DNA of 64,000 bases, taken from the NCBI GenBank assembly GCA_033977485.1, contig CM066991.1:56787350-56851349 (forward strand), in the 5' to 3' direction. A program made the translations under genes and the position numbers. The stretch comes from Hydrangea macrophylla. Taxonomy: Eukaryota > Streptophyta > Magnoliopsida > Cornales > Hydrangeaceae. Shown here piece by piece: positions 10,182 to 21,529 of the stretch (position 1 is the stretch's first letter; every line of letters starts with the position of its first letter). The notes beneath the pieces are model-generated. The model saw only the letters and a list, made by a program, of their open reading frames with translations. It was not told where the DNA came from and did no database searches.

Positions 10182-11062
10182 CTAAGAACATGTATCTATC
10201 ATACTGGCTGACCATCCTCCCACTACGACGAGGTACCGGTGCAAAATGGTTGAAGATGTGATATTTTCACATCTTACATCGTTTTTAACTATTTGAAGAA
10301 TAGAGGACTCTCCATTTATTTCTCTCAGATCTATCCGTCCTTTAGGTTTATGGTTCATGATATAATCATCCTCCAAGAAAATAGCATTTGTACTAACAAA
10401 CACTTTTTGTTCTCTTGGATCATAAAAATACCATCATAAATACCCTTTAGATACCTGACAAAGTAACATACTTCTGATTAAGTTAATTTGCTCATCTTTC
10501 GTTTCAGCACATGTGATGGACACCCCCATATCCGGAGATGATGCAAAGAGGGCTTGCGTCCAATCCACATCTCCCGTGGTGTCTTAGGGACAAGATTTAG
10601 TATGTACGCAATGGTTTCTAAAGCATAACCCCAAAGAAATAATGGCAACTTCGAATAACTCATAATCGACCAAGTCATGTCTAAAAGAGTCCGGTTCCTT
10701 CTCTCCGCTACACCATTCTGCTTAGGCGTATTAGGTGCAGTCAATTGTGACAAAATCCCATTTTATATGAGGTGATCAATAAACTCATTAGAGAGGTACT
10801 CGCCACCTCGATCAGATCGAATGGCCTTGATATGTGTGACCAATTGCTTCTTTATTTCAGCCCTAAACTCTTTGAATTGTTCAAAGGCTTCAGACTTGTG
10901 CTGCATTAGTACACATATCCATATCTAGAATGGACATTAGTAAATTTAATACAGTACTCATAACCACCCCTAGCTCTTATATTTATTGGGCGACACACAT
11001 CAGTATGAACTAATTCTAACAATGCATTGGTCATGTTGCCCTTTGTAGGAAAGGGCCTTCAT
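10182..11062 (-). pseudogene. Copia A integrase (broken, interrupted by element B)
   Basis: 10478-10753 carries the third part of the integrase core, NTPKQNGVAERRNRTLLDM, with the catalytic Glu in VAERRN, followed by the usual LWGYALETIAYILNLVP stretch. The frame upstream to 11062 holds IRSDRGGEYLSNEFIDHL, with the second Asp of the DDE triad, and KALSYKGQ. 10182-10403 holds the C-terminal VFVSTNAIFLEDDYIMNHKP typical of copia. Stops are scattered throughout. Gypsy-type element B enters just before this segment (higher coordinates), cutting it off from the zinc-binding and protease part at 18900 onward. Confidence 0.85.
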
Positions 11063-11064
11063 CT

Positions 11065-11879
11065 TGTCAAAATCAAGATATAAAAGTATGCTTAACTTAT
11101 GCTTTACTTTCAAAAGATTTGCAGTGTAGAAGTAAATGTCGAACCCACAGAGATTGAATACTATGCACTTTAATTTTTAAAATTTAAATTTAGTTAATTA
11201 AGAAAAATGGATTTTGGATTTAATTTGAATTAAACTAATAACAATAAAAGTAAATCTAAATTATGAAAGTAATTAAATATTTATTTTTATAATAAGTTGA
11301 AGGAACCTAGGATTGCAAATCCACCACTAGCTTCATAATAAGGGTATTTACGAATTACTTTAGCTTATTAAGTTTGATGATAGTGGGGAATTGTAGCTAC
11401 AAGCCCAATTCCTCCATCAAGAAGATAACTATGGTTCAAGCACCAACATAATCCATCTTCGGTTAGCACAAATTATTCCACACTAAACTAGGGTTGTGGC
11501 ATAATCCGTCTAACCTAGGCATGGACTATTCGGATACTTGATAGCACAATTCAATTAAGTGCCATTACATGTAAATAATCCATACAAGCACAGTAAATAT
11601 AGATCATTGAGCACATCACATTCAAAATAGATCTAAGACAAGAATAGATTTTGAAAGCAATGATTTAATCCATAGAAGTTCGATTTCTTGGGTTTCGCGC
11701 GAGGTGCCTTTTTAGCTTCTTTCAGCTTGCTGTTTCTCCTTATTTAGCCTGGATTAGTGTTTTCTTCCAAAACCTGCTCTAAAACAGAAAACGAAATAAA
11801 AATACATAAAAACGGGATAAAATATGCTAACAAATGTAAATTAAGGCATGTAATTAGGATTTGTTCTCTCCCGATGACA
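11065..11879 (-). repeat. 3' LTR of element B (internally deleted)
   Basis: Plus strand starts TGTCAAAATCAAG and ends CCCGATGACA. It matches 17589-18899 except for a missing block of about 490 bp. The sequence jumps from 'gaagttcgattt' straight to 'cttgggtttcgcgcg'. The breakpoints share GATTT, indicating deletion at a short direct repeat. Confidence 0.8.
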
Positions 11880-14472
11880 TCCCCAAACCTACATTTTGCT
11901 AGTCCTCGAGCAAAAAGAATAGAAAAATAAAAATACTAATAAAAATACTACTCCATTTTCGCATGGATCACGATTGCATTTAGCATATGCAACAAGCCTT
12001 TTAAACCCCTAGGTGTCCCAAGTCGGACGAGTGAAGTCTCATGAGGGTTCTCGTCAACAAGTCACCCACAACCATCTTTATTAACTTTTAAAGAAAAATG
12101 TTATTAAAACGAAAAACAACATTCAATACTCCTTATTATAAAACGATGATTTGAAATAGAATAACGAACAAGAAGAAACGGAACCAAATGTCTACATACA
12201 TCATGAAAAACAATCTCAAGCACATGCATCGTATAAATTAATAGAGTTTTCCATAAAATTGCACGTGTGTGATATGGTAGTCAAATGAACACGCGCATGT
12301 CATGAACTTGGAATATAACTCGGATGACCATCAACTATGCTTCGACTATGAATCTCACAATGAATTACACTCTCAAATGAAACGCTCAGAACATGTGTAA
12401 TTTATCCAATATATCGGAGCAAAGGAAATATGTTTTCAAAACGAGAAATGCTCACATATGACTCGAAAAAGACACATGACACAAAAGAATAGGAGTCTCA
12501 TGGATAGGACGCCAACAGTCAAGAAAAATTAATCATTACCATGTTTTAATCCCCTTCCCATCGTTTATATATCCAAACCATGTTTCTAGGATCAAATAGA
12601 ACTTTTCAAAGGTTGTAATGTGGCTCGGCCAATGAAAAAGGATAGAAATGATTAATTAGGTAGTTTTAGAATGGCATTGTAAGGCATGTTCGATTTCTTT
12701 CATTCGTCTCTTCTACCAACTTCGTCTTTTCATTCTCTTTTTTTCGTATATTTTTTTAATTTCTTTCCTCTTCTTTTTTTTTTTCTTTCTTCATTGCTTT
12801 TTTTCCCAACCTTATTCTTTTCCTTTTCGTTGCTTTTGAAATGAATGTTCATTGAATACCAAGGTACTACCCCAAACATCATCTTGTTTTCTTCTTCTTC
12901 TTAATCAATACATTGCCTTATTACCACTAACAGTTGACAAATCTCTCAGTGGTGAACTCCAAGTTTGTCTAGTTGGAGCAAAAAAAAGGATAATGGTGAT
13001 TAAAGAAAGAAATGGCATTTTAACGGCTCAAAGGGCGAACTAAGGAAATTTATCATTTATCGATGAGTAGCAAACAAAGAAGGCCTAAAATCATGTCCTA
13101 TGGTTATATGGTTCTTCAACATTTACGACGGAAGATTATTTAGCATGGTAGCAAATATTTTAACTTGACTATCGACCAAAACAAGAATAATGAGACTAAA
13201 CAACAAGTTAATGCGCTATTTGAATGAAATTCGACAAACACAATGTATTTATAACCCTTAATAAAGAAAAGGTAGGCTCAAAAGCTCACTGGGTTTAATC
13301 TACACACTATGTTGTCTAGAAATCTGAATCATATTATAGTTCACAACTAACATGCATTCAAGCGACTATGTGCAGTGCATAGGTTTGTGTGCAAATCTAT
13401 GACATAAAACTACGATTCGAACGATACATGACCTAAAACGTCATATCATGACTTCAGCAAATATTTAATCACATCTTCTCATATTTACCATTCTATAACA
13501 ATCCAAGTTACATAACAAGATGTATCGACTAGAGATTGCAAAACCGTAGGTGACATCGTTTATTTAAGCACAAGTATCAAATTTAGTGTAATAATGTGCA
13601 TGTGTGTGCATACCCCCAAACCTAAACCTTTTATTGTCCCCAATGAAACAATAAAATGAAAGAACGGAGAGTAGGTAAGAAAGGAATGATAATACCTCGA
13701 TCTCGGCACTCACAAACAGATGAACGTATAATAATATGGAATTAAAGTTCAATTACTCCAAACGGAGCACTATTTCACCTGTTAATACTTAACAAAAGAA
13801 AATTAAACAAACAAATAAATAATAACAGCTAATATATAATGTATATGTTTTTTTTCTTTTTATTTTGTTATTTAATTAATTTTTTTTTGTAAACAATAGA
13901 AACTAAACTAGAATTAAAAGAGCGTAAAGGAAATAAAGAAAAACAAAACTAGAACTATGGAAACAAAGATAAACTTAAACGAAAAGAACTGAAAAGAACA
14001 AACTGAAATGAAACACAACTAGATAGGTTTGGGAAACAGAAGGTCAAAGAACAAAGAGAAAAATTGAGAAATCCCCACCTCGTGCGAGCGACCCTTGCTG
14101 GCGTGAATTCCTTCGCGAGGTAAACCTAAGGCCTGCTATTAATTTTATTTAGAAAATTTTCTAAGTGCCAGAATTGCGCGAGTGGGCCCCTCGCACGCGC
14201 GATTCTAGGCGCGAGATGTAATAGAGAGCTCATATAATAAAAAGTTAAAAAAAATTTGTCTAAGGGAGAATATCGCACGGGCGGGCCGCGCGAGCGACGC
14301 ATCGCGCTAGCGGGCCGCGTGCGCGATGTGATATTTTTCCCTTGTTTCTTTATTTCAAGGTAAATAAGGTCAAAATAAGTTTATCCCGACCCCTAAACCC
14401 GTCTAGAATGTCCAAAACATACTCAAAAGGACTCAAAAACGACTAAAAATAAGGAAAACGAACGAAATAAAG
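11880..14472 (-). other. Non-coding 3' internal region of element B
   Basis: This 2.6-kb stretch follows the gag-protease frame on the minus strand. No RT, integrase or other domain can be found in any frame. It ends in a purine-rich tract (AGGTTTGGGGATG, about 11878-11892) beside the 3' LTR. A second similar tract (GGTTTGGGGGT) lies near 13610-13623. T-rich stretches are at 12720-12840 and 13845-13890. Clusters of GCGCGAGCG-type words lie at 14084-14330. Confidence 0.6.
14084..14330. repeat. GCGCGAGCG-type CpG words in element B
   Basis: Degenerate CpG-rich words such as GTGCGAGCGACC, GCGCGAGTGGGCC, CGCGCGAGCGACGC and CGTGCGCGATG are strung through an otherwise AT-rich region. The same words occur in this element's 5' LTR (18645-18722) and in the unrelated solo LTR at 33540-33830. 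Confidence 0.65.
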
Positions 14473-14490
14473 CTTGGGTTGCCTCCCAAG
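14473..14490. other. Hairpin with GGGAGGCAACCC motif after the gag-protease frame
   Basis: CTTGGG and CCCAAG flank a 6-base loop, about 130 bases beyond the stop codon of the frame. On the minus strand it reads AGCGCTTCTTGGGAGGCAAC, then CCAAGC, a motif that recurs in plant gypsy elements; its function is not established. Confidence 0.55.
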
Positions 14491-14619
14491 AAGCGCTATC
14501 TTTTACGTCTTTAGCTAGACCGTTCTAGCTCAAGATTTATGGAGGTTGAAAATCAGACTTTGTACCCCTTAGGATATTAGGAAGAGCCCGGTGATAAGCA
14601 GAAATAACGTTGCTTTGAA

Positions 14620-17088
14620 TTAATTCGACCGACAGTTCTCCCGGATTAGTTCAAATCGATTTCTTACCTTTCGAGTAAATTCATCATTCGGTTCTTGGTT
14701 GTCAGGATTCATCCGCTCATTACGAATTATATTATTTTCCTCACCCATATTCAGTTCTTTGTTAGTCTCAATATTACGTCTTACCTCACATTCCGCCTCA
14801 CATAGGTAATCGTCGTCTTTAGGAGGTTGATCCATAACATTAAAAATGTTTAATTTTAAGTTCATGTTCCCAAATGACACCTTCATTACCCCCGTCCGAT
14901 AGTTAACATGAGCGTTAGCGGTTGCTAAGAATGGACGGCCTAAGATGACAGGAGTGTGTTTCCTAGCATCTAGCATGGGTTCAGTGTCAAGGACCATGAA
15001 GTCGACAACATAATAGCATTTATCAACTTTCACTAAGACGTCCTCGACGATTCCTCTAGGTATTTTAATTGAACGATCCGTTAATTGGATGGTAGCGGCC
15101 GTGGGTTTAAGTTCAACTAGTCCTAATTGTTTATAGACGTGATAAGGTAGGAGGTTAACACTAGCTCCTAAGTAAAGGAGAGCCCGATGAATGATAGTGT
15201 CACCTATGACACATGATATCGTAGGCATACCTGGATCTTTATATTTTGGAGTAGCGTTTTGGAAAATGGAGCTTACTTTTTCCGTGAGGAAGACCTTTTT
15301 TGGAATATGACTTCGTATTTTGGGCTTTTGCGTGCAAAGGTCTTTTAGACATTTAGCGTAAGTGGGAATTTGTTTAATAGCATCGAGGAATGGAATATTA
15401 ATTTTTACTTGTTTGAATACCTCGAGTACATCTTCCATTTTTGACTTTTTCTTAGAAAAATTTGACGGTTCCTCAACGTTTGGTGGAAAAGGCATTTTCG
15501 GAATATAATTAGTTGGGATCGGTTCTTTTTCTTTTCTACTTTGATTCAGGTCCTCACCCATTTCTTTATTCGAATTAACATTTAAATTTTTCTCACCCTC
15601 GTCTGGAAATTCAACAACTTCCTCTTCCCGAATAGTCGTCCTAGTCGAATTAGCGTTCACTTGCTCACTCTTACCCCCATTCTCGTATTCACCCTGAGGT
15701 TTCTGAATAGGTTGACTTGGGAACTTACTCTCGATCAAACGGTTTAATGTACTCACTACTTATCCCATTTGGGACTCTAGTTTTGCGATGGACTGGGTGT
15801 GGGAATGTACTAACTGGATAACTGACCCAAAGTTTTCAAGTGAGGCCAACACCTTCTCCTCAAATGCATGATTACGTGGAGGTGGAGGAGGATTGGGTTG
15901 TTGGTATTGATATTGTTGAGGCTGAGTTTGATAAGTATTAGAAAAATTAGTCGGCACAGGATTATAATTATTTCGTGGGAATTGTTGAATAGAATTAATG
16001 TGTTGCTCCACGAATTCTGGGAATTAAGATGCGGAAGGACATGCAAAGATATTATGTGACGGTGCAGAACACAATGCACATACTTCGTGAGGAGGTGAAT
16101 TGGACCTATTTCCCATCATCATAAATTGGTCAAGTTTTCTATTTAATTCTTGTATTTTGATTGAACGACTTGGCTCAACTTTTACCTCTCTTTTTGGTGG
16201 TGGCAGGTATCCTTCAGAACGTACCGACACAGCCTAGTGCATCAAATTCTCACTTAACATTTTGAAAATCTTCCATACCTCGTCGGTGCTTTTGTACAGG
16301 AAAGTACCCGTACAAACGGCATCGACGGTATTCCGAACAGAGGGAATAAGCCCCTTGTAGAAGACTTGAACTAATTGTCACTTAGGAACCTGATGTTGTG
16401 GGCATGAGCATATTAATTCTTTAAACTTTTCCCAAGTATCATAAAACGTTTCCCCATCTTGCATCACAAAGTTTGTTGTGGATTTCCTTATCTGATTTGT
16501 ACGCATAATAGGGAAAAACTTTTGTAAAAATGTGGTGTGTAAGGCTTCCCACGTTTTAATTGTATTTGGCTCCAAAGATTGGAGCCAATACTTCGCTTTA
16601 TCTTTTAAAGAAAATGGAAAGAGCCGCAGTTTCAATTCATCATCAGTTAAGTTTTGAATTTTTAAAGTAGAGCAGATATCTTGAAAATCCACCAAGTGTT
16701 GGTAAGGGTCTTCATTAATGCGGCCATGGAAAGAAGGAAGTAGCGAGATGGTAGATGACTTTATCTCAAAGTGAGATGCCGACACCTCCGGTAAATCAAT
16801 ATATGTTTGTGGCATGTAAGTCGTAGGAATAAAGTAATCCCTAAGCGGAGGCGGCGGAGGTGTATTATGATTATTTACATTATTTCCGTTATTTTTGTTA
16901 TTTCTAACGTCAGCCATTGGAATAGGTTTTATTTTAAAAATTCGAGTTTTCCTCAACCTTCTAAGGGTACTTTGAATTTCGGCCTGAAATAGAGACGATG
17001 GTTCTGGAGTCCGATTAACTCTACGGATACGTTCAAGTTCAGGATCGATAGAAAATAGTTCCGGTTTATTAGAACGTGTACCACACAT
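14620..17088 (-). pseudogene. Element B gag-protease polyprotein (one frame, four stops)
   Basis: All open segments from 17088 to 14620 lie in one minus-strand frame of about 823 codons. It is broken only by stops at 16378-16380 (TGA), 16234-16236 (TAG), 16024-16026 (TAA) and 15760-15762 (TAA), with no frameshift. Residues 1-236 carry a Retrotrans_gag-type domain (LKDKAKYWLQSLEPNTIKTW, then FLQKFFP). Next come a cysteine cluster, CALCSAPSHNIFACP, resembling a degenerate zinc knuckle, and a Pro/Gln-rich stretch. The last third is an aspartic protease (GASVNLLPYHVYKQLGL, ILGRPFLATANA). Its active-site Asp position reads LYLGAS, so the catalytic Asp appears to be Tyr. The frame ends without an RT. 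The role was capsid formation and self-cleavage. Confidence 0.85.
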
Positions 17089-17560
17089 AAACTTAAAAGA
17101 AAATAACTAAAATAGAAACTGACTCAAACAATTACAAGACAAGAATCACGCAAATAAGGCAACAGGCACACAACTATTATGATGCATGAATATTATCCTG
17201 TAATGCAATGACCGCGTCAAGCCCAGCGCCCCGGGTTTCCTAGCTAATGCAGTGCAAACTCCACAACTAACCTAATGCAAGTAACTGCGTCTCAGCGCCC
17301 TGACTTACAGTGGTTTGAAGCGAATTTCAAAAGAAGCGATTTAGTTTTATTTATTATTTTTTATTTTCGCATAAGTTCCTTTAACGCGCACAGCTGCTCC
17401 ACTCAAAACACTAGAATTTGATTACTTTGAGAAACTACAAAACAAAAAGAAAAGTTAATAACTTAAAACAAAAACAAAAATAAGAAAAAAAAATAAAACC
17501 TAATCTAGTATTTACAAATTAACTAAACTAAGATTCTAAAACTAAAGGTAGTAATGCAAT

Positions 17561-17577
17561 CCCCGGTAACGGCGCCA
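17561..17577 (-). other. Primer-binding site of element B
   Basis: Minus strand TGGCGCCGTTACCGGGG, 11 bases from the LTR edge. This is the usual PBS form of Athila/Tat-type plant gypsy elements and fixes the minus orientation. Confidence 0.75.
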
Positions 17578-17588
17578 AAAATTGATTT

Positions 17589-18899
17589 TGTCAAAATCAA
17601 GATATAAAAGTATGCTTAACTTATGCTTTACTTTCAAAGGATTTGCAGTGTGGAAGTAAAGGTTGAACCCATAGAGATTGAATACTATGCACTTTAATTT
17701 TTAAAATCTAAATTTAGTTAATTAAGAAAAATGGATTTTAGATTTAATTTGAATTAAACTAATAACAATAAAAGTAAATCTAAATTATGAAAGTAATTAA
17801 ATATTTGTTTTTATAATATGTTTAAGGAACCTAGGATTGCAAATCCACTACTAGCTTCATAATAAGGGTATTTACGAATTACTTTAACTTATTAAGTTTG
17901 ATGATAGTGGGGAGTTGTAGCTACAAGCCCAATTCCTCCGTCAGGAAGATAACTATGGTTCAAGCACCAACATAATCCATCTTCGGTTAGCACGGATTAT
18001 TACACACTAAACTAGGATTGTGGCATAATCCGTCTAACCTAGGCATGGACTATTCGGATACTTGATAGCACAATTCAATTAAGTACCATTACATGTAAAT
18101 AATCCATACAAGCACAGCAAATAGAGATCATTGAGCACATCACATTCAAAATAGATCTAAGGCAAGAATAGATTTTGAAAGCAATGATTTAATCCATAGA
18201 AGTTCGATTTTATTATTAAAATCCTCTCAACATGTAATCATCATCCATAAATAATAAATCTAAAAGAAAAGCATCAAATACTCCCTATTACTTGGCTAGG
18301 GTTTCATTGAAACCCTAGATCTTGAGTTTAGTTGGCCATAGAATTGATGAACGGCTAGAGGTTGATGGAGGAGGCCAAGGGAATTCTTGGTCTTCTTCTT
18401 CTTCTTCTCCTTGCTTTCCTCTCTTCAATGGCTGGAAGTATGGTTGTATATTGTGTGTATATCGATTGCCAACCCAAGAATTAAATTATAATTGAGTATT
18501 TATAGATTTGGAGCAAGTTTTGGAAGCTTTCCTAACCCAATTCGCACTAAAACTGCTGTATTTAGCTTTCCAGACGTAATTAGGTAGTTTCGTTCGCGTA
18601 GGAGTTTTCAGCTCTTCGAAATATGCATTTTATATTTTTGGTACGGATCGCGTGAGCGCGATTCTGGGAGGTCGCGCGAGTGATTTCCTGGGTTTCGCAC
18701 GAGCGGACCGCGCGCGCGAAGTGCCTTTTTCAGCTTCTTTCTGCATGCTTTTTCTCCTTATTTAGCCTGGATTAGTGTTTTCTTCCAAAACCTGCTCTAA
18801 AATAGAAAACAAAATAAAAATACATAAAAACAGGATAAAATATGCTAATAAATGTGAATTATGGCATGTTATTAGGATTTGTTCTCTCCTGATCAGGCA
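17589..18899 (-). repeat. 5' LTR of element B
   Basis: Plus strand runs TGTCAAAATCAAG to CCTGATCAGGCA. It is the fuller of the two LTRs. The block missing from the other includes a CTT-repeat tract (18391-18410), a likely leader, and CpG words such as GCGCGAGTG and CCGCGCGCGCGAAG at 18645-18722. Confidence 0.8.
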
Positions 18900-20014
18900 T
18901 TTTGATCATTTAGCCTCTAAACATAATTCACAGACTTCCATTGGTTCGAGAACCAAATCGCCTAAGATCCCTTCTTTGACTTGTCTGCCAAATCTATTTA
19001 GATTGATATGACTTAGCCTCATATGCCAAAGCCTTATTAGATTAGTGGAAAGTTCATTTCATTTAGATGGTAGAGATATCACTGAGTTATTAAGTTCCAT
19101 GTTAAAATCTTTAGAAACATTTGGAGTAATCACATACAAACCATTTGACTTAATACTAGAAAACACAAAAGGACCATTTCTTTTGATGACAACTTCTGTT
19201 CCAAAAGAGAGAATAATTTTTATTTGAAAGTTCTGAACTGAAATTTACGTCTCATTAAAGGGACGTAAAGTACATCTAATAAAACTAAAGTCTTTTTGTT
19301 TGGAAATTCAAAAACTACTACTCCTATTGTAATCGCAAAAATGATTGTGCTAGAACGTTGAGTAAGCATGATCTCCCCATCACTGCACCTCCTGGTTGAT
19401 CTGCCTTGCAACGAATTGCAGATATGGTTAGTCACACCAGAATCAATACACCAAGTGTTCGAATTATCCATTATAAAACTTACTTCAATCAAAAGTGATT
19501 CGATCATATCTTGAACTCTTGTAATTAAGATTTTCGGACAGTTCCTCTTCCAATGGCCTTTGTCACCACATTGAAGACACTTTCCTTCGCCTTGACCACC
19601 TCCCTTATCCTTACCTTTGCCCTTTTCCTCAAATTTTACAATCTTCAGGACTGGTCCAATACTTGGACCATCTATGCCAGCCCTCTTCTTTCCTTTCTTA
19701 CTTTCGGCGCTGATTAGGAAGAGAAAGAGCTTTTCTCAACGTTCAAAACATTGCCCCCAGGTTCGATCACCTCTTTTGCTGACCGAAGAGAGCTCATCAA
19801 TTCGCTCATAGAAAAGTTCACTTGATTCATAATGTAATTAAGTTTAAATTGAATGAATGATTGAGGTAGCGAGTTGAGGATCATATAAACTTGGGTCTGT
19901 GCGTCAATGTTGGCACCCAGATTCTCTAGTTTATTAAATATCCATTCATTTTTAAAACATGCTCTCTGAATGGAGTTCCTTCCAACATTTTCGCACTCAT
20001 GATCTTTTGTATGG
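18900..20014 (-). pseudogene. Copia A protease and gag C-terminal part (broken)
   Basis: Minus strand, upstream half of Pol. 19220-19507 gives the aspartic protease: WCIDSGVTNHICNSL with an intact DSG active site, then TLVLLDVLYVPLMRRKF. Just upstream, 19538-19579 encodes a CCHC zinc knuckle (CLQCGDKGHWKRNC, spacing C-X2-C-X4-H-X4-C), which packages RNA. 18900-19220 holds the diverged pre-integrase segment, cut by element B. 19590-20014 is gag C-terminal sequence in several frames, ending where element C is inserted. Stops and frameshifts make it non-functional. Confidence 0.8.
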
Positions 20015-20019
20015 CAATC

Positions 20020-21363
20020 TGTTAGCCTTAAGGTATATTAAGGCATATTTAATTATGTTTTGATGATGTCAAATATGCTATGATAATTACATGATTCATA
20101 TTGATTCATTCTTTGTTATTATCATAGTCATTTTTATGCTCATATATAATCTCATGTATTAATATTGTATCAATGTTTTAACATCTTTGTGTGCATGAGA
20201 TTTAATTAATGTTGATCAAGATTACAAGTAGCTCAACAAGCATCAAGATTGAAGACTTGAAGGTATTTCATCCTTGGTTGAAGTCTAGGACCATCATTGT
20301 AAGGCATCTTGATCTCACACTCATAGGGGCTCAAACAAACTCTAAAAGTTAAAGTTTTGGAAACAAATTTTAAATGGGTCATCTTTAAAGCAATGCCCCA
20401 ACCAATTGAAGAATAATTAGATGTTGAGTTTTATATGGTTGGAAAGGTATTTGAATCTAGTTTCCAAAACATCAAACGGATCGCAAATCCGATTTTTGTA
20501 CAGGGAGATATGGCCATTTTAGTGGAGATGTGTCAGTCTGCCAAACAGGGAGGGGCAGTCGACTGAAGGCCCGATGCAGTCGACCGAACTGAGCAGAATG
20601 TAAATAGAACCCTCTGTAAACACATCTCAGTCGACTGCTTCAAGGTCCAGTCGACTGCTTCAAGGTCCAGTCGACTGAAGCGACCTGAAAAGGCATAACG
20701 GCTAGTTTTTAAAGGGGCTTTTAATTACCAAATGTGCCACCAACGGCTATAATCTTCCAAGGCCTATAAATACATGTTTTCCCAAGCTATTTATTGTTGA
20801 GATTTTGATTGGAAAACATAGTATTGATCACTCATCTCTTTGATCTTTAAACATTATTATTTGAGCCCTAGTTTGAGTGAAAAATCAATTTGCTCTAGAT
20901 TTCAATTGTAATTCTTGAGAGAGCAAATTGTAGTGAGCTTTTATTTGTATCATCTACTCACTAAGGAGTTATTGTGTGAGCTTGAAATTGTATTATCCAC
21001 TCTAGAGAGAGAGTTTCAATTTGTATTCAAATCAATTGTAAAGAGTGAGGGTTAGTAACCCTTGTGTGCAAAGAAGAGGTGTTCTTCTTTGGGAGAGATT
21101 GAAGGCTCTTGTAACGGTTTGGTGCACACCCGTAAGTGCTCCAGGATTAAAGGAATCCTCAAGAGGTGTTCTTGAGGGGTGGACGTAGGCCGCGGGGTGC
21201 GATTGCCGAACCACTTGAAAAATCGGTTTGCAAGTTTCTCTTCCCTTCTCTCTTTATATAATTGCTTGTGATTGTGTTTAATTTGCTATTAAGTTTTAAA
21301 AAGGTTAAATTCCGCTAAAACCTTATTCACCCCCCCTATAAGGTTTCCATATTTGGGCCAACA
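20020..21363 (+). repeat. 5' LTR of element C
   Basis: Runs TGTTAGCCTTAAGG to TTTGGGCCAACA, 1344 bp. It includes a CAGTCGACTG cluster (20548-20690), a likely TATA box in 'cctataaatacatg' (about 20763-20776) and a C-run near the end. Confidence 0.9.
20548..20690. repeat. CAGTCGACTG palindrome cluster in element C 5' LTR
   Basis: The 10-bp palindrome CAGTCGACTG, or a one-base variant, occurs five times in about 140 bp, partly as a 20-bp tandem unit (CAGTCGACTGCTTCAAGGTC). The 3' LTR (about 23430-23560) and the interior (22330-22475) carry more copies. Confidence 0.8.
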
Positions 21364-21365
21364 AT

Positions 21366-21377
21366 TGGTATCAGAGC
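21366..21377 (+). other. Primer-binding site of element C
   Basis: TGGTATCAGAGC, complementary to the 3' end of initiator methionine tRNA, two bases after the LTR. This is the standard PBS of plant copia elements. Confidence 0.85.
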
Positions 21378-21529
21378 CTCGGCTCTTCTCTTTTCAAAAG
21401 TCTTTGAAATATTTTGAGTTAAGATCCATATAAACTACATATTTTGGGGTAAATTCTAAACCAACCTCAATTATTCAATCTCATGATTATGATGAACTTC
21501 AAAGTGCATTTGAAGAATTACATGAGGAG

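Larger units (their letters stand above)
11065..18899 (-). mobile_element. Gypsy-type gag-protease-only LTR element B
   Basis: Two LTRs (11065-11879 and 17589-18899) flank about 5.7 kb of internal DNA. On the minus strand it carries a PBS (TGGCGCCGTTACCGGGG), one long gag-protease frame, a GGGAGGCAACCC hairpin, about 2.6 kb of non-coding DNA and a purine-rich tract. No RT, RNase H or integrase is present anywhere inside, so it is non-autonomous, resembling the TR-GAG class of plant elements. PBS and gag type are those of Athila/Tat-like Ty3/gypsy elements. LTRs are about 96-97% identical by eye. A clear 5-bp target duplication was not found. Confidence 0.85.

Noticed and set aside
11065..18899. 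A clean 5-bp target duplication for element B
   Set aside because: CATCT before 11065 and TTTTG after 18899 do not match; ends or flanks may have mutated, so none is claimed.
21032..21214. 60-residue minus-strand frame repeated identically at 23905-24087
   Set aside because: Both lie at the same place in the two LTRs of element C; the identity is due to the LTR duplication, and there is no domain.
21366..21377. tRNA-Met gene fragment
   Set aside because: TGGTATCAGAGC here (and at 26265) is a retrotransposon primer-binding site next to an LTR, not a tRNA gene; no cloverleaf follows.
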